From assembly GCF_002849655.1 (NCBI RefSeq), contig NZ_PDNW01000005.1:62001-126000 (forward strand): a DNA stretch of 64,000 nucleotides. Reading direction: 5' to 3'. The DNA comes from Pollutimonas subterranea. Its GTDB lineage: Bacteria; Pseudomonadota; Gammaproteobacteria; Burkholderiales; Burkholderiaceae_B. A program made the position numbers and the translations under genes. Shown here piece after piece: positions 53,206 through 62,017 of the stretch. The number at the start of each line of letters is the position of its first letter. Positions within the stretch are counted from its first letter, which is position 1. The notes below the pieces were generated by a model. It did not search any database. It was not told the origin of the DNA and saw only the letters and a program-made list of their open reading frames with translations.

Positions 53206-56200
53206 CGTGTCCGATCAGATAGTAGCGGTTGTAGGGATAGTTGTAGAAGGAGTAGTCATCGTTGCCGGTCTCGTCTTTCGGTGGCTTGCGGCGGACCTTG
53301 ACGCAGACGATCAGAGATGTGTTCGGGCGCCCATCCAACAGTGCGCGAATGAACTTGTCGTCGGCGCTGAGCCGAGAGCCGGTCAAGACGCTGCGCTCCT
53401 CCTCGTAGCCAGTGCTGCGCGACCACGATTCGCTTCTCAGCCTGCCGCCGGCTGGTAGCGTCCACGATCTCGCGTCTGGATCCGTCATCGGATTCAGGAC
53501 ATCGAGGATTTCCTGACAAGGGTGCGGGCCCGAGCTACTTACCTTGCCAGCCCATGGGTCATATTCGTCCAGGTTCAACGAGTCGCTTCCCGTCTTTACC
53601 CAGCTGAACAGCCTCAACTCTGGGTCATCAGCCTTCTCCTGATAGTCGATGTGATCCGCGTCTGGAAGGTAAATCTCTCCTGGGCTAGGGCTGGTCTGCA
53701 TAGCGGTTAGCAAGGCCGCTGCGTGACGAGAAGGAACGAGCACAGACCCGACTGACACCGTTTCACCGTCGACCGCATCGGTGGTCATCCAATCGCCCCA
53801 GAGAGCCGTCATGCCGTCGTCCGTTGTCAGTTGGTCATCCAGGTACTGTCTATCGACCTGCCAACACCACGAGGCATCAGATCGAGCGTCGCTCGCCGGG
53901 CCGACCTTCAGGATCTCGGGATCGCGTCGATCCGCAAGCCACCGGTCATCACCGCGAGTGAGCAACTGTCCTTTCAACCAGTCGTTGAACGGATCCTCTT
54001 CCTCATCAGCGCGACGGCGTACCGGTTTGGTCTCCAAGAGCAACGCGGCGACGAACATCATGGCGTGATATGACTGATAGACGACGCTGTCCTCCACTTC
54101 GGGCATGCTGCCGTGCGAGTGAGTTGTCTCTCGCCCTCGAAAGAGTCCGCGCTTATAGCGCTGATCATCGGCGCGATGACGAGGCCCTAGCGACATGCGG
54201 CCACGCAAGACTGCTCGTGCTCGCCGTTCGATCGACTGCTCCCTCAGTCCAAAGACACGGCCCAACGGAGCGAACCAATACGGACCGATGTCGATGCCGA
54301 AGAAGTACCTCTCGTCATCGTCCGCGGCCTCGTCATCCGAGACATCGTCATCAACGATCTCGTGCTGGCCACGGCCGTAGACTTCCGTGGCCAGCGAAGG
54401 GCGGTTTGCGCCGTTCGCGATGTCGAGCAAGGCCGTTGGCAACGCACTGACTTGGTTCAGGCGCCTCAATGCATCAGAGGCGAAGTGCCGGATGACGACA
54501 TGCTGCTCCCTCGCGGAGGAGTCAAGAAATGCTAGAAAAGGTGCAACGGCACGAGGCGCATCCATCGCGCCCCTTGCCAATGCAAGACAGAGCCACTGGC
54601 GGGCATGCCACTCATAGAAAACCAGACCGCGGTCAACGAATGGCTGCGGGTCGGCGCCCGATGCGCGAGTGGCCAGCGCGGACAACAGGGATTGCCAGTC
54701 GAGCTCAAGACAGTTGCGGACGCAGTGGGCGTGTTTCCAGCGTTCCGCAGTGGACGGGCGCGCCAGACCCGCCCACAAGTAGCCGGCCAAGGCTTCCTCG
54801 CAAGAGGATGACGGTGCGAGCGAGTCGTTCCACGGGCCATCGCCGTCTTCACCCTCAAGAGTTTCTTCGAGTAAGTCGAAACCGAAGTTCAACACTTCAT
54901 CGGCCTCGTCGCTGGTCAAGTGCCGCGCAAGCGGATCCGCCAGATGGAATAACCCTTCCGCATCAAGCGTTTCGAGCTGCGATAGGTACCCCTTGATCCG
55001 GGCTGACGCGACGTCCTTCTCTAAGACGATGCCCTCTGCATAGAGTCCATCAAAGGGGCCCTCATGGCCCCAACCGCGGCGCCCCACACGGTCGGGTTCA
55101 CTCGCAGCCAACGAAAGGGCTGCCTTCTTAAGTTCCTTGCGGACGGACAGGAGCCTCTTGCTCGCCTCGGGGAGATGCCTGATGACGTCCATGAAGCTGA
55201 ACACACTGAACCCGTCGTCCGACAGGATCGCGCGGAGATATCCGTCGATCTCCGATAGCGTCGCGCGCCGACAGCCTTCCTCATAGAACTCGCGAACGTA
55301 CGAACGATAGTCAATCTTCTTTAGAGATCGCCGTGCCGCGAGAACCGCAGCCGCGTCGCGGAGATCGACCCCGCGGAAAATGGCATTCCAGTCGGGCTCT
55401 TGGACCTCTTTGTGAGGCCCCGCCCAGGGCGCGGGGGCGGCTGTCACCGACTCACTGGCTTTGGCTTCTGATGCCTGAAGCAGCCTTTCCAAATCTGGAA
55501 GCGACATCGCCAGTGAGTTGGCCAGAGCCTTGAGTTCGCGCCAGGTGGGTGCTTCGTAGGACTGGATGCGGAGGAATCGGTAGGCGATCCGCAGGATCGA
55601 TCGTTTCCGATTGTTGTCGGACTCTGCGTCGATGGCCGCTTTGATGTCATTGACGCGTTTCCATCCACTTACCGTGCCACCCAGCGCGACCGCAGCCTTT
55701 TTTGGAAGGAGTCCGTGGTCGATCAGGCTGTAGATTGCGACGGGGAATAGCTCGCCAGCAAAGCCGAACTCTCGATCCCGCCAGCGGCTCAGAATTGCGA
55801 GACTGGATGAAGGGCAAAGGCCGACCAGCCCCTCGACCAACCGGTCCCAGTCCATGTATTTGTCTCGGGCCATGTGCTCGTAGCTGAGCTCGGCAATCCG
55901 TGCAAGCCGATAGGCGGTTCGAGGTCTCGCCTCGCCCGGGCGATGTGCGGCATCCGTGAGATCAAGGAACGTTGTCCATCGAGAGAGGTGTTCCTCTCCG
56001 ATCTTGCTGGCGATGTCAATCGCCTTGTCGAAATAGGCAGCCGCTTCCGACTTGCTCACGCAAAAGATGGCACGCGCCAGCTCCTGAAGATCGTCAACCC
56101 GCGTCTCCGCATCGCTGCGCGACGCGGCGAGCTGATCGAACGCTCTGGAGCTGAGTTGTAGTGAGAGGTCGCCCAATCCTCCCGTTCGTGCGGTTACGCG

Positions 56201-59200
56201 GCACATCCTCGTGAGAGTGCTCGAATAGATGCGGTCGTTTTTGTCGACCCACTTCAACAGTGCGTCGATCTGAGCTGGCTGAATGGAACCCGCATCGCGC
56301 AGGATTTGCACCCACTCGATGGCAGCCGCCTTCTCCAAATTGAAGTTCCGTTGATAGTCGCGCGACGAAGCAGATTTCGTCTGTGCCAGCGCAAGCTCGA
56401 TTTCGTGAACGAGGTTGGCAGGCTGGCGGCCACAGGCGATCTCAGCGGCCAAGATGAACCAAGGGAGGACGCCCCCTGTCACATGCTGCAGCTGGGACGC
56501 GTGTTGGCCCTTAACGGGAGATCCCTCCGACTCAAACTCAGGGCGAACATCCTTTGGCACCAGATCAATCAACTCAATCCGTTTTCCGCGCAGCGCGGCT
56601 TCCAAAGCGTAGGCTCGGATGAACTTCGCGCGCTCGGCGTCGAAATCATGAGACTGGCGAGGCGGATCTAACGGTAAGTACCGGCGTAACGTCTCCGCCC
56701 AAGTCGCATCGTCGCGCGGAAGGCACCGGAGCGCCAGCGTGATTGCAGACCGGACTCCGTCCAGCACGCTGCTCCCAGACTTCCATGAGAGATCTTCTTC
56801 GGGCAACTTGACCTTAGGGTCGACTAAGATGCCAATCAGATGGCGCAGCGGCTCCGCTGGCAACAGATGTGCGACCCGGGCTGCTTCAGTAGCCAGACCC
56901 AGCAACATCCAGGCATCCCCCTCGGCGTGTTCGGCGAGTTCATCAAGTCGCTTGAAGTCGCCAACGTCCGCAAGTCGGGCAGCCACGAGCCTTGTGGTTT
57001 TCAGCACGGTGGATTTGGGACTCCAACCTTTCAGGAACCGCGCGGCCTCAGCAGGACCTCGCAATCTCAGGACGCCGATAGCAAGCTCGGCGACATCGGC
57101 GTCTTTAATCGCGGCCTCCTTCCGACGGTTGCGTGGTTGCTTGCTCCAAGCGATCAACGATTCCCAAGCCATGCGCCACCTGCTGGCGGCCTCTGGAATG
57201 AGATCGTTGTTGCCTGCAAGCAGCACCGCCTCGTACGCGTGATGCGAGCCATGGAATCCGCCGCCAAACGTGCGCCTGGAGACCATTTCTTCGATGCGAT
57301 CCGCCGCAAGCAGAGCGCTGGCAATGTCAGTGTTCTGCTGGATGAGCGTGTTCTGGCGAGCCTCGCCAGCCACCTCGCCGCCGACCTTCAGCGCGAGCTT
57401 GGCGGCAGCAACATGCCGCCCCTGCTGCAAGCATGCTCTAAGTGCGAACATCAGGCGTTGCAGCTCGACGTCTCGTCGCTCCAGAGGGTTGAGCTCGGGC
57501 AAGCTCTCATTCGAGAGCGCCAGCGCGATCAATTCGTCCATCCGGCCGGCTGACAGTAGCAACTGCGGCAGCGCCGCCGCCACGTAGGAGCTGGTCGCCG
57601 CGAGCGGCTTCAGCTTCGCAAGAAACGCATCGAGCGAGGCCGCATCGGGCTTGAACGTCTCGTTGAACCAGGTCTCTGCCGGTTCATCCATGAAGTGCAG
57701 ACCTGAGTCCTTAACGAAGAGCGGCCGCCCGAACTCTGTGGCAAACGTACGGACGGCGCTCTCGGGAACTCCGGCGATCTGGGCCAAGATGGAAATGGGC
57801 ACCAGGGGCCGGAGCACCGCGAGGCCCTTGCAGATCAGGTCTATCTGATTCGCCTCGGTCGGACCCCACTCGGCTTTCAGCCTGTTGATGGCATTGCTCA
57901 GCAGGCCTCCGATCGCGCGCTGGACCGTTGTCGGTGTTGGACCCAGGGCCCTAAGCATGTCGCCGATGGGCGGGGTGCCCTCCATCGCCAGCGCTTGAAC
58001 GCGGGGGTTATCGCTGCTGAGAAAAGCGAATTCTGCAACCTCCGCGTCAGTCGCCTCGGGATAGGTTAGCCGTAGATGCGTAGTGGTCTCAGCCTTGGAG
58101 AACGACTCCAACTTAACCACGATGCTGTCGAGCGGAGCGCCCAGATGTCCCTGCCGGTGAGACCGGCATGTGAATGCCAACCGCACCCCGTCGGGCATGT
58201 CCGTGTTGATCAAGTCATGAACAAAGGCCCGCTCACCAATCTCTTGTGCCGCGATGTGTGCGTTGTCGGCCGCGTCGATGATGATGCAAAGGCTCGCCTG
58301 AGGCGTGCGGGCTCTAAGGAGATCAATGGCTTGCTTGAGCCGAGACACGAAGGCCCGCATGAACTGCTTGGGATCCGTGCCGCTGGACGGAATCAAGGGC
58401 AGGCAGAGCTGCTGCCCTGCGAGCTCGTTTGCGATTTGGACGAGGGCATCGCGGTACCGATGGCGATACTTCATAGTTTGGCGATAAGTCCCGTCACCGA
58501 AGCAGTCGTACAGGACCGTTACCGACCCAGCAGGCATGGCACGAGCCAGGTGAGCAGAAAGAGTCGACTTGCCCACACCACCGTCTGCGTGGATGACTAC
58601 CGGGCGTTGTGCTGTGAGAAGCGTGGCCAGGATGTCTGCCTGTTGCGCTCGAGGAAGCACCTGTTTCGGCTCCGAGATCAACGAGGGCGCCGGCAGGAGA
58701 TCAATTTCGGTCACCCGCAGTGCGCGGAGTACGTTATAGAGCCGGACGGAGCGGTCCTTCGCTCCCTCGTCGGTTGCCCGGCGGGTGACCAGCTCCTTCA
58801 GTTGGAGCGCAGCCTCGGTATCCGGTTCGGACAGGTATGCGCTCAGGTTTTGACTTAGGAGGTTGCGCTGTTCCCATAGATCCGGCTCACCAGCTTCAAC
58901 CGAGAAGGCGGCGAAGAAGCTCTGTACGTTGCTGCCAGCTGACGCCGCGTACCGTTTCAGCAACTCGTCAATTTCGCGGTGCCGCGGCGCGGTCGACTCC
59001 GCAGCGATATCGGCTAACGCTTCAAAAACAGCTCCATCCATGGGCCTGTTTGTCAGAAAAACGAACCGAACCGTCTTCGCCAGGGCGTCCAGGCCAAGCG
59101 ACGCCTCCAGCTCCTTGAAACGCCCTGCGAAGCCCTCGATGGTTCCTTTGAGGCCGCTTGCCGTCCAGGGGGCGTGCGCTTGCTTGGACGAGTGTTTGAG

Positions 59201-59440
59201 CTGCACATAGCGGATGGACTTTGCCGCTGTGACGTCCTCGCTCCCGTAGTACAGGCCGACGTCAATGACCTCGTCGCCAACGCTCGTAGATGCGGCGCCC
59301 TCGTCCAGTGACGCTCCTTCGATCGCCACCGCCACCAGGCCATCCTCCCCGGAAAGCAGCCCGAGGCATTGCCGGGCAGCCCATTGATAGTGGAACTGGT
59401 CACCGCTCCTGGAGGGACCTACAGAACCTTGCTTCGCCAT
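53183..59440 (-). CDS. Giant Avs-like defence protein: PD-(D/E)XK nuclease + STAND NTPase + long C-terminal sensor
   Basis: This 2,085-residue protein has a nuclease domain at about residues 10-140 of the Cap4/DUF4297 type: RSGDQFHYQWAARQCL, then E41, D60 (DEVID) and Q80-X-K82 (YVQLKHS), the expected PD-(D/E)XK order. A STAND-type NTPase follows at about 260-600, with Walker A ADGGVGKST (K291), Walker B LCIIIDAADNAH (D389, D392) and a sensor Arg region FTCRSHR. The remaining 1,450 residues are mostly helical and Leu/Ala-rich like repeat sensors, with an acidic DDDVSDDEAADDDE patch and a distinct C-terminal domain. Avs proteins with this layout recognise phage proteins, oligomerise and degrade DNA. 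ATG 59440 follows a GGGAG site; the open frame upstream is unconserved. Confidence 0.82.
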   Translation of the reverse strand: MAKQGSVGPSRSGDQFHYQWAARQCLGLLSGEDGLVAVAIEGASLDEGAASTSVGDEVIDVGLYYGSEDVTAAKSIRYVQLKHSSKQAHAPWTASGLKGTIEGFAGRFKELEASLGLDALAKTVRFVFLTNRPMDGAVFEALADIAAESTAPRHREIDELLKRYAASAGSNVQSFFAAFSVEAGEPDLWEQRNLLSQNLSAYLSEPDTEAALQLKELVTRRATDEGAKDRSVRLYNVLRALRVTEIDLLPAPSLISEPKQVLPRAQQADILATLLTAQRPVVIHADGGVGKSTLSAHLARAMPAGSVTVLYDCFGDGTYRQTMKYRHRYRDALVQIANELAGQQLCLPLIPSSGTDPKQFMRAFVSRLKQAIDLLRARTPQASLCIIIDAADNAHIAAQEIGERAFVHDLINTDMPDGVRLAFTCRSHRQGHLGAPLDSIVVKLESFSKAETTTHLRLTYPEATDAEVAEFAFLSSDNPRVQALAMEGTPPIGDMLRALGPTPTTVQRAIGGLLSNAINRLKAEWGPTEANQIDLICKGLAVLRPLVPISILAQIAGVPESAVRTFATEFGRPLFVKDSGLHFMDEPAETWFNETFKPDAASLDAFLAKLKPLAATSSYVAAALPQLLLSAGRMDELIALALSNESLPELNPLERRDVELQRLMFALRACLQQGRHVAAAKLALKVGGEVAGEARQNTLIQQNTDIASALLAADRIEEMVSRRTFGGGFHGSHHAYEAVLLAGNNDLIPEAASRWRMAWESLIAWSKQPRNRRKEAAIKDADVAELAIGVLRLRGPAEAARFLKGWSPKSTVLKTTRLVAARLADVGDFKRLDELAEHAEGDAWMLLGLATEAARVAHLLPAEPLRHLIGILVDPKVKLPEEDLSWKSGSSVLDGVRSAITLALRCLPRDDATWAETLRRYLPLDPPRQSHDFDAERAKFIRAYALEAALRGKRIELIDLVPKDVRPEFESEGSPVKGQHASQLQHVTGGVLPWFILAAEIACGRQPANLVHEIELALAQTKSASSRDYQRNFNLEKAAAIEWVQILRDAGSIQPAQIDALLKWVDKNDRIYSSTLTRMCRVTARTGGLGDLSLQLSSRAFDQLAASRSDAETRVDDLQELARAIFCVSKSEAAAYFDKAIDIASKIGEEHLSRWTTFLDLTDAAHRPGEARPRTAYRLARIAELSYEHMARDKYMDWDRLVEGLVGLCPSSSLAILSRWRDREFGFAGELFPVAIYSLIDHGLLPKKAAVALGGTVSGWKRVNDIKAAIDAESDNNRKRSILRIAYRFLRIQSYEAPTWRELKALANSLAMSLPDLERLLQASEAKASESVTAAPAPWAGPHKEVQEPDWNAIFRGVDLRDAAAVLAARRSLKKIDYRSYVREFYEEGCRRATLSEIDGYLRAILSDDGFSVFSFMDVIRHLPEASKRLLSVRKELKKAALSLAASEPDRVGRRGWGHEGPFDGLYAEGIVLEKDVASARIKGYLSQLETLDAEGLFHLADPLARHLTSDEADEVLNFGFDLLEETLEGEDGDGPWNDSLAPSSSCEEALAGYLWAGLARPSTAERWKHAHCVRNCLELDWQSLLSALATRASGADPQPFVDRGLVFYEWHARQWLCLALARGAMDAPRAVAPFLAFLDSSAREQHVVIRHFASDALRRLNQVSALPTALLDIANGANRPSLATEVYGRGQHEIVDDDVSDDEAADDDERYFFGIDIGPYWFAPLGRVFGLREQSIERRARAVLRGRMSLGPRHRADDQRYKRGLFRGRETTHSHGSMPEVEDSVVYQSYHAMMFVAALLLETKPVRRRADEEEDPFNDWLKGQLLTRGDDRWLADRRDPEILKVGPASDARSDASWCWQVDRQYLDDQLTTDDGMTALWGDWMTTDAVDGETVSVGSVLVPSRHAAALLTAMQTSPSPGEIYLPDADHIDYQEKADDPELRLFSWVKTGSDSLNLDEYDPWAGKVSSSGPHPCQEILDVLNPMTDPDARSWTLPAGGRLRSESWSRSTGYEEERSVLTGSRLSADDKFIRALLDGRPNTSLIVCVKVRRKPPKDETGNDDYSFYNYPYNRYYLIGHDGITRSL

Positions 59441-59696
59441 ATTTTCGACACTCCCTGCATCCGCCTTTTGACGTAGTTTACAAGCCCGGGATGTCCTCGG
59501 CGGCCCTGCCTGCGACCAGTTCCTTACTTCGAACGTTGTGGGGCCGCTTTCGGGCGTCGAGTTTGGCAAAGTGAAGGACCGCACCCGCTGCAAAGCAGTC
59601 GTGGCATTTATCTGTGGAACTTCCGCTCTGGGTCGTAAGCCGACCTTACGCCCAACCAAGCTCATCAATATGGGAAACCACATCCTGCATAACATG
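59441..59696. other. Upstream region of the giant gene
   Basis: These 256 bases lie between the giant gene start and the ISL3 left end and should hold its promoter. I see no clear -35/-10 pair or operator. The minus-strand frame of the giant gene stays open across this stretch, but the residues look unstructured and Arg/Pro-rich, so I do not include them. Confidence 0.4.
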
Positions 59697-61000
59697 GGCT
59701 CTTCATCATAAAAGGGGGACGATCAGCATTCATTAAACTTGTTTTTGCGAAGAACGAGCTTAATGGAGCGAATGCCGATGTCCCCAGTAGATTCTATCTT
59801 AGGGTTAAAAGATTTAGTAGTTCAGCGCGTGGAGCGGCGCCGCGATATTCATGTTTGGGCCAGACCGGCCAAGCGTGCGGCCTGCGTGCATTGCCGGCAA
59901 GCGCCGGTGCGCATTAAAGCGACGCACCAGCGTACGCTCAAGCACACGCGTCAGGGCAACCAGGTCATGGTGCTGCACTTGAGCGTGCCCAAGTACCACT
60001 GCACCGATTGCAATCGCTATTTCCGACACCGATTTGCCGGCATTCGCCCTCGGCTTCGAGCTACCGAGGCGTATCGGCTGGAGGTATTTGAAGCCCATGA
60101 GGGTGGGGTTAGCCAGCGCAGGCTGACCGTGACACATAAGATTGGCAGTGCCACGGTTGAACGCTGATATCAATCGTTTGTGAAGCAACGGGTCTCAGAG
60201 TTATCTGGCCGTAGTTGCCCTCAAGTACTGGGCATTGATGAACACTTCTTTAGCCGCAAGAAGGGCTATGCCACGACGCTCGTCGATTTGAAGCATCACA
60301 AGGTATTCGATGTGGTGCTGGGGCGCTCCGAGCCCAGCTTGCGCCGCTATCTAAGCCGTCTGCAAGGGCGCGAGCAGGTCAAGGTGGTGGTCATGGATAT
60401 GTCCGATACCTATCGCCAGATCGTGCGCAAGTACTTTCCGAACGCCAAGATTGTGGCCGATCGCTTTCATGTGGTTCGCCTGGTGAACCATCATTTTTTG
60501 AAGCTGTGGCAGCAGCAAGATCCTGAAGGCAGGAAGCACCGGGGGTTACTAAGTCTGATGCGTCGGCACCGATGGAACCTGACACAAGATCAACAGATTC
60601 GCTTGATGCAGTATCTGGAACGGTACCCGGTCCTGAGGGCGCTGTACCAGGCCAAGCAACGCTTGATGCACTTTCTGTTGCTCAAGACCTTGAATGCCAA
60701 ACGGGCCAGGAAAATGCTGCCGCGCTTTCTGGCGTTAATTGAGCAATTTGCCAACAGTCCGGCCAAGGCGCTGGCCAACACGTTAACATCGTGGCTGGAG
60801 CCCATTGTCGGGATGTGGCGCTTCTCCAAATCGAACGGAATCACTGAAGGGTTCCACACGAAGATGGAGATGATTTCACGCAGGGCGTTTGGATTCAGGA
60901 ATTTGAGAATTACCGCATGCGGGTCTTGGCCCTGTGCGGTTGGAACGGTGTGATTAACCGAGTGTGATGAGTGCCCGTCCCCCGTTTATGGGGAAGAGCC
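59697..61000 (+). mobile_element. ISL3-family insertion sequence, inactivated
   Basis: The 1,304-base element is bounded by inverted repeats: left GGCTCTTC (59697) through CATAAA and GGGGGACG, and right the complementary CGTCCCCC, TTTATG and GAAGAGCC ending at 61000. Inside is one transposase gene with a nonsense codon and a frameshift. There is no target duplication, probably because more ISL3 ends follow directly on the right. Confidence 0.88.
59763..60967 (+). pseudogene. ISL3-family transposase, disrupted
   Basis: The ancestral protein had about 401 residues. The N-terminal zinc-binding region is seen in CVHCRQ and YHCTDCNRYF. Codon 135 (60165) is TGA where TGG (Trp of VERWYQSF) is expected. 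The frame then runs on through the DDE residues VLGIDEHFF, VVMDMSDTY and EGFHTKMEMI. Near 60902 one base is lost (AATTTGAG for AATTTTGAG), so the proper end ENYRMRVLALCGWNGVINRV lies in another frame and stops at 60967. The total length is one base short of a whole number of codons, which fits a single deletion. Two lesions make the gene inactive. Confidence 0.9.
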
Positions 61001-61078
61001 CGGTGTGATCAACCGGGTCTAGTGAATGCCATCCCCCGATTGTGGGGTAGAGCCATAATCCCCCGATGGGGAAGAGCC
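61001..61078 (+). mobile_element. Two tandem ISL3 right-end remnants
   Basis: Immediately after the complete element, 61001-61054 repeats the last 54 bases of an ISL3 right end (GTGTGATCAACCG, then CCCCCGATTG and GTAGAGCC). 61055-61078 repeats the last 20 or so again (CCCCCGAT, GGGGAAGAGCC). Repeated insertion next to an existing end, or end-to-end recombination, would give this nested pattern. Confidence 0.75.
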
Positions 61079-61084
61079 GCAATT

Positions 61085-61109
61085 TGGCCACTTTATGCTT
61101 AACTGCACA
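61085..61109 (-). repeat. Right terminal inverted repeat of the island
   Basis: Read on the minus strand it begins TGTGCAGTTAAGC and ends GTGGCCA. It is the partner of 51846-51870. It overlaps the inverted copy (61083-61100) of the 22-base repeats found at the left end. Confidence 0.75.
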
Positions 61110-61138
61110 ATGGCGGCATCGGCCAGCTGAGGGAAATT

Positions 61139-61213
61139 TGGTGGGCGGTACAAGGTTCGAACTTGTGACTTCCACCGTGTGAAGGTGGCACTCTACCACT
61201 GAGTTAACCGCCC
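61139..61213 (-). tRNA. tRNA-Val (anticodon CAC)
   Basis: The minus strand folds into a complete tRNA of 75 bases with encoded CCA. The acceptor stem is GGGCGGT with ACCGCCC, the D-loop is CTCAGTGGTAGAG, and the anticodon stem CCACC/GGTGG holds the loop TTCACAC (anticodon CAC, reading GUG). The T arm is GTTCGAACC. It lies between dnaQ and the mobile island, with its 3' end facing the island. Confidence 0.96.
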
Positions 61214-61239
61214 GAGGTAGGGCGCAATTGTACACCAAG

Positions 61240-61947
61240 TTACGCCGCGACAACGCGCCAGACGCAGGGGCGGCCAGCCGCCTTGTCCAGCCCCGCCAAG
61301 TAGTCTTCATGCAGCTGGACGTCTTCGGGGCTCGCCAACAGCACTTTCAAGACCGACGCGTCGAAGCGTTCGATGCGCACACCGTTGGAGTCCATTCCGC
61401 CCTCGTCTTCGAAATCCATCAGCAAGGCGTCCTGGCCGCGCGTCATGGCGATCCAGACGTCGGCCAGCAGCTCGGAATCGAGCAAGGCCCCGTGCAGCGT
61501 GCGGTGAGCATTGGAAATGCCATAGCGCTCGCACAAGGCATCCAGCGAGTTGCGCTTTCCGGGATGAAGTTCGCGCGCATGCAGCAAGGAGTCGGTCACC
61601 TTGGCGCACAACGTGTCGAAGGTGGGCAGGCCAATGCGAGTGAGCTCAGCATTAAGAAACTTGGTGTCGAATGCCGCATTGTGGATGATGACTTCAGCAT
61701 CCTTGACGTAATCCACCAGTTGCTGCGCGACGTCCTCGAATCGTGGGTGTCCGGACAGGAAATCAGTCGTCAAGCCGTGAATGGCCAGCGCTTCGGGGTC
61801 ACTGTCGCGGTCGGGATTCAAATACAGATGCAAGTGACGGCCCGTCAAGGTGCGATTCACCATTTCCACACAGGCAAGTTCAACCACCCGATGCCCCCTG
61901 GCCGGGTCAAGGCCAGTGGTTTCCGTATCCAGCATAATTTGACGCAT
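61240..61947 (-). CDS. dnaQ: DNA polymerase III epsilon subunit (3'-5' proofreading exonuclease)
   Basis: This 235-residue exonuclease has the three Exo motifs: DTETTG (ExoI) at the N-terminus, HNAAFDTKFL (ExoII) and HGALLDSELLA (ExoIII). A short C-terminal segment binds the alpha subunit. It removes mismatched bases during chromosome replication. It ends 26 bases before the tRNA-Val gene on the same strand. An ATG four codons downstream (MLDTETTG) is an alternative start. Confidence 0.95.
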   Translation of the reverse strand: MRQIMLDTETTGLDPARGHRVVELACVEMVNRTLTGRHLHLYLNPDRDSDPEALAIHGLTTDFLSGHPRFEDVAQQLVDYVKDAEVIIHNAAFDTKFLNAELTRIGLPTFDTLCAKVTDSLLHARELHPGKRNSLDALCERYGISNAHRTLHGALLDSELLADVWIAMTRGQDALLMDFEDEGGMDSNGVRIERFDASVLKVLLASPEDVQLHEDYLAGLDKAAGRPCVWRVVAA

Positions 61948-62017
61948 ATAAATCCTGTTCTCTACAGCTAATACTCTTTACAGCCAATAACACGTTCTGC
62001 GCGCGGCAACTGCGCCG

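Larger units (their letters stand above)
51846..61109. mobile_element. 9.26 kb transposon-like island carrying a STAND NTPase defence candidate
   Basis: The segment starts with TGTGC at 51846 and ends with GCACA at 61109. The two 25-base ends are inverted copies matching at 21 of 25 positions. Ends beginning TG with several related internal repeats are a habit of IS21-family elements, though no istA or istB gene remains. Cargo: a 226-residue gene, a 2,085-residue nuclease-NTPase gene and a dead ISL3 element inserted near the right end. The flanks show no obvious target duplication. It lies 30 bases from the 3' end of a tRNA-Val gene. Mobility in the present state would need transposase from elsewhere. 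Confidence 0.6.

Noticed and set aside
59441-59695. Extending the giant NTPase to 2,170 residues
   Set aside because: The extra 85 residues are not conserved-looking and would begin at the ISL3 border; the ATG at 59440 has a ribosome site and directly precedes the nuclease domain.
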